The position numbers and the translations under genes are program-made. A DNA stretch of 64,000 nt from Prevotella herbatica (GTDB taxonomy: Bacteria > Bacteroidota > Bacteroidia > Bacteroidales > Bacteroidaceae), in the NCBI RefSeq assembly GCF_017347605.1, contig NZ_AP024484.1:1579501-1643500 (forward strand). The letters run 5' to 3'. Every line of letters begins with the position of its first letter. The first letter of the stretch is position 1. Of this stretch, positions 29,563 to 40,051 are shown one piece after another. The notes under the pieces were generated by a model, which searched no databases, was not told where the DNA came from, and was given only the letters and a program-made list of their open reading frames with translations.

Positions 29563-32500
29563 ATGAAAATCATATATCAGACATTGTTTATAAGCATTGT
29601 GCTGCTAATGTGCAGCATTAAGGGAAATGCCGTGCCATATAGATTTGATAATATGCATATTGACGGAACTTCTACCGTTTGCAGTTTCACGCAGGATGAA
29701 AGCGGAATGATGTGGCTTGGAACCGAAAACGGACTGTATAGTTATGACGGTTATAATTTCTATCCACATTTTCAGAGAAGGGATATCGCAAATTCACGTG
29801 TACATTCTTTATGTATGCGCAACGGAATGATATATTTGGGAACTGAAAATGGACTCATGATTTATGATATTCATGCCGGGAGATATGTAGAAAAAGCTAT
29901 GAATGGACCGCATGATATACGTGCAATGCTGATGATGCACGACAGAATGTTGCTGGGAACATCACGTGGACTTTTTATAAAGAAAGGAAATAGCGTAAGA
30001 TATGCTGCGGAATATGGAATCAGTCAGACTGTCTATTCACTGCTCAATACTCATTGGGGACAACTTGTTGGTACAATCAATGGACTATACGTCATCAATG
30101 GCAATCACGCACGCAGAATAATGATAGGTGCGGGAAGGCAACCACTTGTAAATGCGATAATTGCAGATAAGCATAATAATATATGGGTGGGAACGGAAGG
30201 TGCTTTATACAGTTGGAATGGGCGATCGTTTATCCCAGTTCTCCCTCTGATGGGAAATTCTGTCAAGACTCTTGTCATTGATGCTAAGGATAATTTGCTT
30301 GCCGGAACAGACAATGGCTTGTATGTCATCTCTTCAAATGGTCATGTAACGCGTGTAATACATGATGCGCGCTCACAAGAATCACTTGCCAATAACATCG
30401 TGTGGTCACTTTATCGTGACCGGTTTAATAATATATGGATAGGCACAGATAATGGAATGTCTATGTTCTCAGGCTTATCTTTCTATAGTTATACTTCTCT
30501 TGCTGACATTACGCAAAGTGGAGATGGTAACTGCCTGCACTATATTTATCGCGACAGTAGGGGCACCATGTGGATGGGTGGCACAGATGGATTGTTGAGA
30601 TACGACAACCATAATGGTATATATGATCATGTTTCATGGTTTAGGCAGAATTCGCCGATTTCACCGCTGTCTCATAATCGTGTGCGTCGTATCTATGAGG
30701 ATGTTGATGGTGATATTTGGGTAGCAACAGATCATGGAATTAATTGGTATGACAGAAAGAGTGGACAGTTTCACAACTTCATTATATTAGACAAGATCGG
30801 ACGTTATTCCACAGCATGGGCGTATGATATGGTGCTTGACAGTCGCAAGCGCTTATGGATTGCCGCATATATGGGAGGTGTGTTTGTGATTGATAAGCGT
30901 AGACTCCTTTATTCTCATGGTACAGTCATCGCGGATCATCATATTTCTGATGGAAAGGGTAAACTATTAAATATACATGTTGGTCAACTTAATATTGATG
31001 CAAAAGGAAATATCTGGGCTCTTGTTTATGGTAGTGGCATGGCATGCATAAATCCGGTTAATTTCAAGGTGCGAACTGTAATGCCGCAGCGCAGCATCAG
31101 CTATATGATGGCGGATAGTCGTGGACGTATCTGGGCTGGATATGACGGTGGTGTAACAATGATAAATCCATATACAGGAAAGACGACGGACCATAAATTT
31201 ACAGATGGTTTCACTTCCGACCGTGTAGTTTCTATGGTTGATGCCGGAGGACAGATTTGGGCTCTTGGAGAGCAGACTTGCCGCATCATCAATATGAATG
31301 GAAGCGACCGACATTTCCGCATACCTGGAATCACAGCTCTCACTGCTAGTTATTCTCCACGCGACAAGATGGTTTACATTGGTGGTAATGACGGCTTTGT
31401 TAGCGTTGCACCTTCTGTGTTCTCTGGAAAGGTGAAGACCCATAAACTAATGCTTACTTCATTGCTCGTTAACGGACATGAATATGTAAATGACGAATGT
31501 GATATACGCTTTGCTGACGAAGTAAACTTGAAATACAATGAGAATAATATCTCATTTCACCTTTCAGATATGCCTTACAATAATAGTCCACAAGCTATTT
31601 ATGTCTACAAGCTTGAAGGTAGCGATAACGACTGGAGAAACCTTGACAGCAGAAATGGTGAAATACAATATAATGCACTGGAATATGGTAACTACAGATT
31701 GTTGGTGAAGAATATTGACAATGCTTCAGATGATGCATTTGTGTATAGTCTTGATGTTATCATATCTCCACCTTGGTATCTTTCCATTTGGGCTAAGATA
31801 TTCTATGTAATTCTTATTATCGCACTTTTGCGCTGGATAATGAACTTCTATGCTGTTAAGAAGAATCTGAAACTTGAACGTATCGCAAGGCAACGCATCA
31901 TGGAACAGGCTCAAGCTCGTACTCGTTTCTTTGCTCACCTGAGCAGTGAACTTAAAATTCCTTTGGCAAGGATTCTTTCGCCTGTATATAATCTACTTGC
32001 TTCTGATAATACAAAGAACTCCGAACTGGAGGATATACGCAACGGGGCATCTACTATCAATAGACTTATTTATAAGTCACTTGATGCAGACAGTGATGAT
32101 CGTGAAATGATAAAACCACAGATTGTCACGATTGATGCTGTGAGCTATCTTAAATATCTTGCAGCTGATATTCGTAAAAGATGTAATGGCGGTATGCGTG
32201 TAGACAGTGATGTCACAATGCTTTATATTGATGTAGATGTTGTGCGCTGGGATATCGTGTTCAATGCTCTTCTTGAGTTTGTTCAGCGACATTCAGATAA
32301 TGATTCCGAGAGCGTTATAACATTGCGTAGTGACGTAGAAAAACAGTTGCTTTCTATTTCGGTTGCTAATCGCACTATGCATATTAAAGATGCAGAACGA
32401 CAGTTTATATTCGAGAAATACAATCCTGGGAGTAACGATGCCGACAATGTGTCTTCGGGACTCTTCATGGTAAAGAAATATATTGAGTTTGGCAAAGGTT

Positions 32501-32928
32501 CTGTTTCTTTTGACCGTAATTCAGTAGGAACTTGGGTCTTTAGAACACATTTCCCACTTGATAGAAAAGCTGCTCATTCCATAAACAGTGGTGAACAGGA
32601 ACCAGCTGATAAATTGTTTGCAAAGGCTGTAGCCGTTATTGAAGCGCATATCAGCGATTCCGAGTTCAATGTTACTAGTCTGCAAAATGAATTAGGAGTT
32701 GGAAACAAATTGCTTTATCGTCGCATCAAACAAATAACCGGCATGACACCAGTTGAATACATTCGTGACATAAGGATGAAGAAAGCCGCACTGTTGCTTC
32801 GTGAAGGTAAATATTCTGTGTCAGAGGTGATGTTCATGGTTGGTTTCTCCAATACGGGATATTTCTCAAAGTGTTTCCAAAAAGCATTTGGAATGACACC
32901 TACTGAATTTGGAAAAGGAATAAAGTAA
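29563..32928 (+). CDS. HTCS-like transmembrane regulator with degenerate kinase and no receiver domain
   Basis: An 1121-residue protein. A signal peptide leads into a periplasmic Reg_prop propeller (about 25-640, repeated IWVGTEGALYSWNG-type motifs) and a Y_Y_Y domain (about 650-735). One membrane helix covers about 740-762. The kinase-like region has lost its active residues: the H-box reads FFAHLSSELKIPL, with Ser795 where the phosphorylated His belongs; the N-box reads FNALLEFVQRH; the DxGxG and GxGxGL blocks read ANRTM and SSGLFMV. A linker of about 20-25 residues joins it to an AraC HTH pair (about 1020-1121, ending EFGKGIK). No receiver domain is present. It is divergent from the galactan operon. 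Its last 178 bp recur at 44972. Confidence 0.92.
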   Translation: MKIIYQTLFISIVLLMCSIKGNAVPYRFDNMHIDGTSTVCSFTQDESGMMWLGTENGLYSYDGYNFYPHFQRRDIANSRVHSLCMRNGMIYLGTENGLMIYDIHAGRYVEKAMNGPHDIRAMLMMHDRMLLGTSRGLFIKKGNSVRYAAEYGISQTVYSLLNTHWGQLVGTINGLYVINGNHARRIMIGAGRQPLVNAIIADKHNNIWVGTEGALYSWNGRSFIPVLPLMGNSVKTLVIDAKDNLLAGTDNGLYVISSNGHVTRVIHDARSQESLANNIVWSLYRDRFNNIWIGTDNGMSMFSGLSFYSYTSLADITQSGDGNCLHYIYRDSRGTMWMGGTDGLLRYDNHNGIYDHVSWFRQNSPISPLSHNRVRRIYEDVDGDIWVATDHGINWYDRKSGQFHNFIILDKIGRYSTAWAYDMVLDSRKRLWIAAYMGGVFVIDKRRLLYSHGTVIADHHISDGKGKLLNIHVGQLNIDAKGNIWALVYGSGMACINPVNFKVRTVMPQRSISYMMADSRGRIWAGYDGGVTMINPYTGKTTDHKFTDGFTSDRVVSMVDAGGQIWALGEQTCRIINMNGSDRHFRIPGITALTASYSPRDKMVYIGGNDGFVSVAPSVFSGKVKTHKLMLTSLLVNGHEYVNDECDIRFADEVNLKYNENNISFHLSDMPYNNSPQAIYVYKLEGSDNDWRNLDSRNGEIQYNALEYGNYRLLVKNIDNASDDAFVYSLDVIISPPWYLSIWAKIFYVILIIALLRWIMNFYAVKKNLKLERIARQRIMEQAQARTRFFAHLSSELKIPLARILSPVYNLLASDNTKNSELEDIRNGASTINRLIYKSLDADSDDREMIKPQIVTIDAVSYLKYLAADIRKRCNGGMRVDSDVTMLYIDVDVVRWDIVFNALLEFVQRHSDNDSESVITLRSDVEKQLLSISVANRTMHIKDAERQFIFEKYNPGSNDADNVSSGLFMVKKYIEFGKGSVSFDRNSVGTWVFRTHFPLDRKAAHSINSGEQEPADKLFAKAVAVIEAHISDSEFNVTSLQNELGVGNKLLYRRIKQITGMTPVEYIRDIRMKKAALLLREGKYSVSEVMFMVGFSNTGYFSKCFQKAFGMTPTEFGKGIK

Positions 32929-32929
32929 T
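32752..32929. repeat. Direct repeat copy 1: 3' end of the HTCS-like gene
   Basis: These 178 bp encode the last helix-turn-helix of the regulator plus its stop. They match 44972-45149 in the same orientation (constant offset 12220) at about 170 positions. Three adjacent codons (MVG versus IVS), one Gly/Arg change near the end and four silent changes account for the differences. Confidence 0.85.
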
Positions 32930-32954
32930 CGTATGATGTTAAAAATAATATAGC

Positions 32955-32990
32955 ATAATCCGTTTGTTATTTTAATAACAAACGGATTAT
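32955..32990. terminator. Terminator hairpin after the HTCS-like gene
   Basis: A perfect 17-bp stem (32955-32971 with 32974-32990, ATAATCCGTTTGTTATT and complement) with a minimal loop. It lies between the regulator and the convergent GH97 gene. T-rich sequence on the plus side is short, so it may serve both directions weakly. Confidence 0.65.
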
Positions 32991-33071
32991 ATTTAACTGA
33001 TAAAAACTATCAAAACTATTTGAAGCTAATAAAAAATGTTATTATAGCAATTCTTGTGAATTCAAGCTAAA

Positions 33072-35237
<2,166 letters not shown>

Positions 35238-37004
35238 TTATTTTTCGATGACAACCATTGTCCAATATTTCAAGGAAGGAATAGTAAACGTAACATAATC
35301 TCCTTGCTGCTTAAATTTAAGTTCTTGAGGAGCTCCACCATAATTATCAGGAGAAGCAACCCATATCTTCTTGACCGAAGAAGCATGTACCCCCAAAGGT
35401 AAGGATGTTATTGTCTCTGGTTCTGGCATGGAACCGTCGAGGTCGCGCCAACTTAAACTATTAGCTTTGACAAAGTTGAGAAGATGAATAACTTCTTTAC
35501 CTTTAACCTCTTTGGCATACGCCGTTACTGTATTTAGCTTTGGAGGCCAGTTATTAATAATTACATTACTGTTTCCACTATAAATCTCATCATAATTCTG
35601 ATTACCTTTATCTCTAAGGAAATTTTCATAAGCTGTAAAGAAATCATAATAATGAATGATTGCCGTTTTTAAAACGTCACTCATATTTAACTTGCTGTTT
35701 GGAAAATATTCATTCCCCAACATGTGATCGCCTAATTCAAGATGGTCAGCTCCAATGGCAAACATAACAGCATCAGTTAACAGCACACCAGGAGTGTTAA
35801 ATTCAGATTTACTGCTGTTATAATTCATATAAGCGGCATAAACTTGAGCTAGGCTGTCATTATATGACTGATTGCTTTTCATAATGGAAAGTAAATCACT
35901 GAATGTTGACTCTCCACTCCATAATTCAGAGTACAAGAAATCTACATCACCAGTTTCTGCTATCTGTTGAGAACCAAAATTGGCAACCGCATTCATCACT
36001 AGACTTTTATTTAATTGGCGAGTCTTCATTTTTTTTATAAAAGAAGCGAAACCATCAGTAAGATTTAATTTACTCCCATAATAATCATAGACATTGCCCC
36101 TGTCTCCAACCTGGTCAATATGATAACCGTCAAAATCCAGACTAGCATAAACATCATCATTACGGTCGGCTATATAATTCTGCCAGTTTTCATTAGCAGC
36201 ATCCATCAAATAGATGTCACTCTTCCATCCAGTCGGCATAGAAAGTTTATCCATCGTGGCATGTCCTGCATCATCATAAAGATGCCACTTCTCACTGACA
36301 CCATCCTGTTTTGCATCATCCAAGGCCCCATAGCATAGATTATAAAACATAGCCTTCATACCATAAGCATGCTGAGTAGATATATAATCTTTGATAACAC
36401 TAGTATAAATAGTACGGTTTGCTATATCTGTATAACTGTCCATCAAGTTTCCTTTTGTTCCTCCTAAAGGCCATTGATGTTTGTAATGCCAATCATAAAA
36501 CTGGATACCATTGATATGGCAACGATTGAGAAAAGACATGTCATCCTGAATTACAGAATGGGTTTTACTACCATCGTATGTAGCCACAAAACCATAACGG
36601 GGGTATTTAGCCCAATCGGTAGATACATCGATAGCAATAGTACCATAGACGGTTTCTGTATGATCGTCATTTTGAGTATAAACATCAGCTAGATAACCAG
36701 TATAGTTAGCGGATGGGGCTGTCCATGTCCATGCATTACCAGCCAAGTTATCACTGGTAACAACATCGTTCCCATGACGATAACGGATCTTAGCTCCTAC
36801 CGGAATCTTACCAGAAGCAGTAATAGTAACTGTCTCTCCAGGTTTGTAAAGTGCTTTGTCCGTATTCAAATTTAAATTTAATTCAGAACTGATATTGACT
36901 GCCGGTTGCAACGTCTCTATATGAGAACTGTCAAACGCGACATTGTCACTACTACAAGATTGACATATCAGCGGAATAATCATTAATATAGGATACATTT
37001 TCAT
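35238..37004 (-). CDS. GH66 endo-dextranase, lipoprotein
   Basis: A 588-residue protein with a lipoprotein-type signal (LICQSCSSD). An N-terminal Ig-like domain (KALYKPGETVTITASGKIP) leads into the GH66 barrel with RYGFVATYDGS, GIQFYDWHYKHQWPLGG, the nucleophile region DFDGYHIDQVGDRG and the acid/base Glu in YSELWSGE. The family cleaves internal alpha-1,6 bonds of dextran or makes cyclic products; no second catalytic insert is seen, so plain endo-dextranase is favoured. I chose the ATG at 37004, which begins the signal peptide. The frame is open to 37136, overlapping the upstream gene, without a sensible N-terminus. Confidence 0.93.
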   Translation of the reverse strand: MKMYPILMIIPLICQSCSSDNVAFDSSHIETLQPAVNISSELNLNLNTDKALYKPGETVTITASGKIPVGAKIRYRHGNDVVTSDNLAGNAWTWTAPSANYTGYLADVYTQNDDHTETVYGTIAIDVSTDWAKYPRYGFVATYDGSKTHSVIQDDMSFLNRCHINGIQFYDWHYKHQWPLGGTKGNLMDSYTDIANRTIYTSVIKDYISTQHAYGMKAMFYNLCYGALDDAKQDGVSEKWHLYDDAGHATMDKLSMPTGWKSDIYLMDAANENWQNYIADRNDDVYASLDFDGYHIDQVGDRGNVYDYYGSKLNLTDGFASFIKKMKTRQLNKSLVMNAVANFGSQQIAETGDVDFLYSELWSGESTFSDLLSIMKSNQSYNDSLAQVYAAYMNYNSSKSEFNTPGVLLTDAVMFAIGADHLELGDHMLGNEYFPNSKLNMSDVLKTAIIHYYDFFTAYENFLRDKGNQNYDEIYSGNSNVIINNWPPKLNTVTAYAKEVKGKEVIHLLNFVKANSLSWRDLDGSMPEPETITSLPLGVHASSVKKIWVASPDNYGGAPQELKFKQQGDYVTFTIPSLKYWTMVVIEK

Positions 37005-37032
37005 ATTTATTATTATTTTTTTATATTGTAAA

Positions 37033-38529
37033 CTATTGCTTAACAATAGAAACCGTCTCTTCAAGTTGATTAAGTGTAATTGTATAAGTTCCGGAAGTTG
37101 TAATTTTCCATTTTCTATCAATACTGGAAATATCAATGTTTTTGTATTCCTCTTTTAGATAGTCATTGCTCATATCAACAAATAGAGCTTTTTCAGTCTG
37201 TCCAGTAGGATTTTCATCATTCCCGTTGGCACACATGAACCAGCCTCCAAGCCAGTCACTTTGTTTGTCGCAAGAAAACTTTAGTTCACCAGCGTTAAGT
37301 GTTCCTGTCCATGTAAAGATATAAGGACTGTCTGTAGCTGTCATTGGTGTAGCGTTGCCAAGATCCCAGCCGCTTGGAGCTGCATCACCTACCAGATACA
37401 TCATGCTGTAAGGTGTAAACTCACTCATCATCATACGCTCCTTGCCTGTCCGAATATCAACACAAATTTTATATGCTTTACCCGTCTCACTATCCTTCAG
37501 TTCCCATTTGTTGTCAGGACTGAATCCGCTTACCAGTTGCATCGAAGTTTCGTTATAAAGGGCATTTTCCTGAGTTGGTTTATACATATATTCCCAACTG
37601 TTTTCTGATGTGCCGAATTTAAAATTACCGCCTTGATCAAAATAATGTCCATATCGGAAAAGAAAATTATCCAAAGGATCATGGGCCATATTAACGAAAT
37701 TCCAACTTGTCATATCTCCTACAAAATAAAGATAGTCAAAGGCTGGCTTATTTCCTTCTTCCTGAGTGAATGTGACTTGACCAGTAAGGAGATTTGCTGT
37801 CACCTTGTAATAATGGTCCACAGTAATTTGCCATTTACCGTCAGGTTGATCATCACGGGTACGTAATACTACCGAGTCATTTTCATTCTTATTATATGAT
37901 GGGAGAATCTGTCCAAGGGTCGTGATAAATTTCAAGTTGCCGGATTTTAAAGTACCTTCCCAAGTGAAAAGACCGTTTTCTGTACGTGTCATCGCTGTTG
38001 CATTATCTGCACTCCAGCCATTTGGCGTCGCATCACCGATAAGATAAAGAGTTGTAGTAACAGCCTTATAGGGAGTCATTTGAAAAGTTAGGGAGTCTGT
38101 TTGAGCCTGATCTACTCCATTTACGATAGCACTGATACGTGCATCTATACTTGTAGGCTGTCCTGCTGTTCCGCCAAACTTATCTAGGATAAGATTATTG
38201 ATATTTTCTTCGTTTATACTCCATGTATAGACTTGTGATCCATTTGCCAAAGCTGTATACGGTTCCGCAAAATTAGTTCCTGCTTTAGCAAGTTCGAGTT
38301 GATAATAAATTCTATTACCTGTATCAGCATTATTTCCGGTTGTCCAATTCAGCGTAATCGCATTACTAGCATGGTTGATTTCCTGTAAATTATCAACTTT
38401 CTCGGCTGCGGTTAGGGTGAGTTGATTCGACCCTTTATCCAACTGTTTGTAGTCCTGATCGGTACAAGCTGAAAGTAATAGCCCTCCTAGCAATATTCCG
38501 ATAAAACCATAAATATATTTTTTCATCAT
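37033..38529 (-). CDS. SusE/SusF-like surface glycan-binding lipoprotein of the dextran-type locus
   Basis: A 498-residue lipoprotein (lipobox LLSACTDQ). An N-terminal SusE-type Ig domain is followed by three related starch-binding-like modules. These are marked by repeated LIGDATPNGWSADNATAMTR, YFVGDMTSWNF and YLVGDAAPSGWDLGNATPMT blocks. The repeats resemble those of SusE/SusF, which bind alpha-glucans, and so fit the GH66/GH97 enzymes of the operon. Confidence 0.9.
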   Translation of the reverse strand: MMKKYIYGFIGILLGGLLLSACTDQDYKQLDKGSNQLTLTAAEKVDNLQEINHASNAITLNWTTGNNADTGNRIYYQLELAKAGTNFAEPYTALANGSQVYTWSINEENINNLILDKFGGTAGQPTSIDARISAIVNGVDQAQTDSLTFQMTPYKAVTTTLYLIGDATPNGWSADNATAMTRTENGLFTWEGTLKSGNLKFITTLGQILPSYNKNENDSVVLRTRDDQPDGKWQITVDHYYKVTANLLTGQVTFTQEEGNKPAFDYLYFVGDMTSWNFVNMAHDPLDNFLFRYGHYFDQGGNFKFGTSENSWEYMYKPTQENALYNETSMQLVSGFSPDNKWELKDSETGKAYKICVDIRTGKERMMMSEFTPYSMMYLVGDAAPSGWDLGNATPMTATDSPYIFTWTGTLNAGELKFSCDKQSDWLGGWFMCANGNDENPTGQTEKALFVDMSNDYLKEEYKNIDISSIDRKWKITTSGTYTITLNQLEETVSIVKQ

Positions 38530-38542
38530 ATTTCTTAATTTA

Positions 38543-40042
38543 TTAATAACCTGGATTTTGTGTCATCAGAGGATTTGCATCAATCTCTGTCTGTGGAATT
38601 GGGAATAACAAACGGTCTTTTGTCACATTTGTCTTTCCGATAGATTTAAGAAATTTCAAAGCATAATTGCCATGGTCCAAACGGATCATATCAAACCATC
38701 TATGCCCTTCAAAAGCGAGTTCCATACGCCGTTCATGAATAATTTTATCACGCATTTCTGACTGCGTAAGACCAGAAACAGCATCTAATCCAGCACGTTT
38801 ACGTACAGTGTTAAGAGGTATTGCTGCTTGGTCTGTTTGGCCAAGTTCATTAAGAGCTTCTGCCTTCATAAGTAATACATCTGCATAACGATATATGACG
38901 AAGTTGGCTGGCGATGTATTATATTCAGGGGAAATACTCTTCGGAATTAAGAATTTTCTCACATTATACCCAGTGTATGAATAAGAACTTTTATAGCTTT
39001 TTCCATCAAAGTCTGGGCAACCTTCATAAAGAACCGTAAGATCTTTTCTCTTGTCACCATCTTCCCATTGACCCATAAATTCCGATGTAGGTTGATTCCA
39101 GCCGTAACAGCCAGCTACAAAGTTGGAGTTACGTGGTCCCATAAAGGTAGACAACCAATTTGACTGAGGATTGTTCCCCCAGAAATCATACTCAGTATCT
39201 CCACTATATTGTACTTCAAATATAGATTCAGTTCCATTATTAACCTTTGCGTCAAAATTTGCGTCAAAATTACATTTGCTCAAATCGTAACCAAGAGCTG
39301 TAACTGAATCACAGAGATTTACTACATGCTGATAATAGTCTGGATGGTCAGGTGCAAGCGTTAGATACATATCTGCCATCATGGTCATGGCTGCATCCTT
39401 AGTAGCGCGTCCTATATCTACTTTATTATATTCACTCTTAGTTGGTAAAAGGTCCATAGCCTTTTGACAATCAGAATGAATCTGTTTGTAAACATCATTA
39501 GCAGAAGAACGGGCAATAGCTGTAGTTGTACCAGGAGCATAAGGCACAAGTCGTAGAGGGATGCCTCCATATAGACGAACGAGAATATAATAATAATGTG
39601 CACGAAGGAAATATGCCTCTCCAAGACAGCGTTTTTGGAAATCATCCAAATTTTTACCTTCTAGATCCTTGATCAGAATATTACATTGCCCTATGCCTAC
39701 CCATGGTGAACGCCACATGTAAAGGGCCATGCCATTATCACTTCCTTCCGTGAAGTTTGAGGCCTGAACAGTTTCTATACCATCAGTACCTCCGCCAGCA
39801 CCAACATTGCTGTTTCCTGAAACTATATCTAGCGTCCATAAACGCTGATTATACATATTTGAAGATTGGAGCGTTCGATAACAACCACTCGCCATAGCTG
39901 AAGCGACAGAATCTGTGACACTTGTCTCTGGATCTACCGTGTTCTTGGGTGCTTTGTCTAGAAAATTATCACTGCAAGATGTAACTGTTTGGACAGCTAG
40001 AACTGTCAAGAATACTATATTGAAAACCGATAACTTTTTCAT
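38543..40042 (-). CDS. SusD-like lipoprotein of the dextran-type locus
   Basis: A 499-residue RagB/SusD protein with a lipobox (VTSCSDNFLDK) and the family segments CLGEAYFLRAHYYYILVRLYG and ERRMELAFEGHRWFDMIRL. The ending is LLFPIPQTEIDANPLMTQNPGY. It is unlike the galactan SusD in length and sequence, consistent with a separate origin. It pairs with the SusC at 40052, 9 bp upstream. Confidence 0.95.
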   Translation of the reverse strand: MKKLSVFNIVFLTVLAVQTVTSCSDNFLDKAPKNTVDPETSVTDSVASAMASGCYRTLQSSNMYNQRLWTLDIVSGNSNVGAGGGTDGIETVQASNFTEGSDNGMALYMWRSPWVGIGQCNILIKDLEGKNLDDFQKRCLGEAYFLRAHYYYILVRLYGGIPLRLVPYAPGTTTAIARSSANDVYKQIHSDCQKAMDLLPTKSEYNKVDIGRATKDAAMTMMADMYLTLAPDHPDYYQHVVNLCDSVTALGYDLSKCNFDANFDAKVNNGTESIFEVQYSGDTEYDFWGNNPQSNWLSTFMGPRNSNFVAGCYGWNQPTSEFMGQWEDGDKRKDLTVLYEGCPDFDGKSYKSSYSYTGYNVRKFLIPKSISPEYNTSPANFVIYRYADVLLMKAEALNELGQTDQAAIPLNTVRKRAGLDAVSGLTQSEMRDKIIHERRMELAFEGHRWFDMIRLDHGNYALKFLKSIGKTNVTKDRLLFPIPQTEIDANPLMTQNPGY

Positions 40043-40051
40043 GATGATATT

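Noticed and set aside
37005..37136. N-terminal extension of the GH66 enzyme
   Set aside because: It overlaps the SusE-like gene and would put 44 residues before a clear lipoprotein signal.
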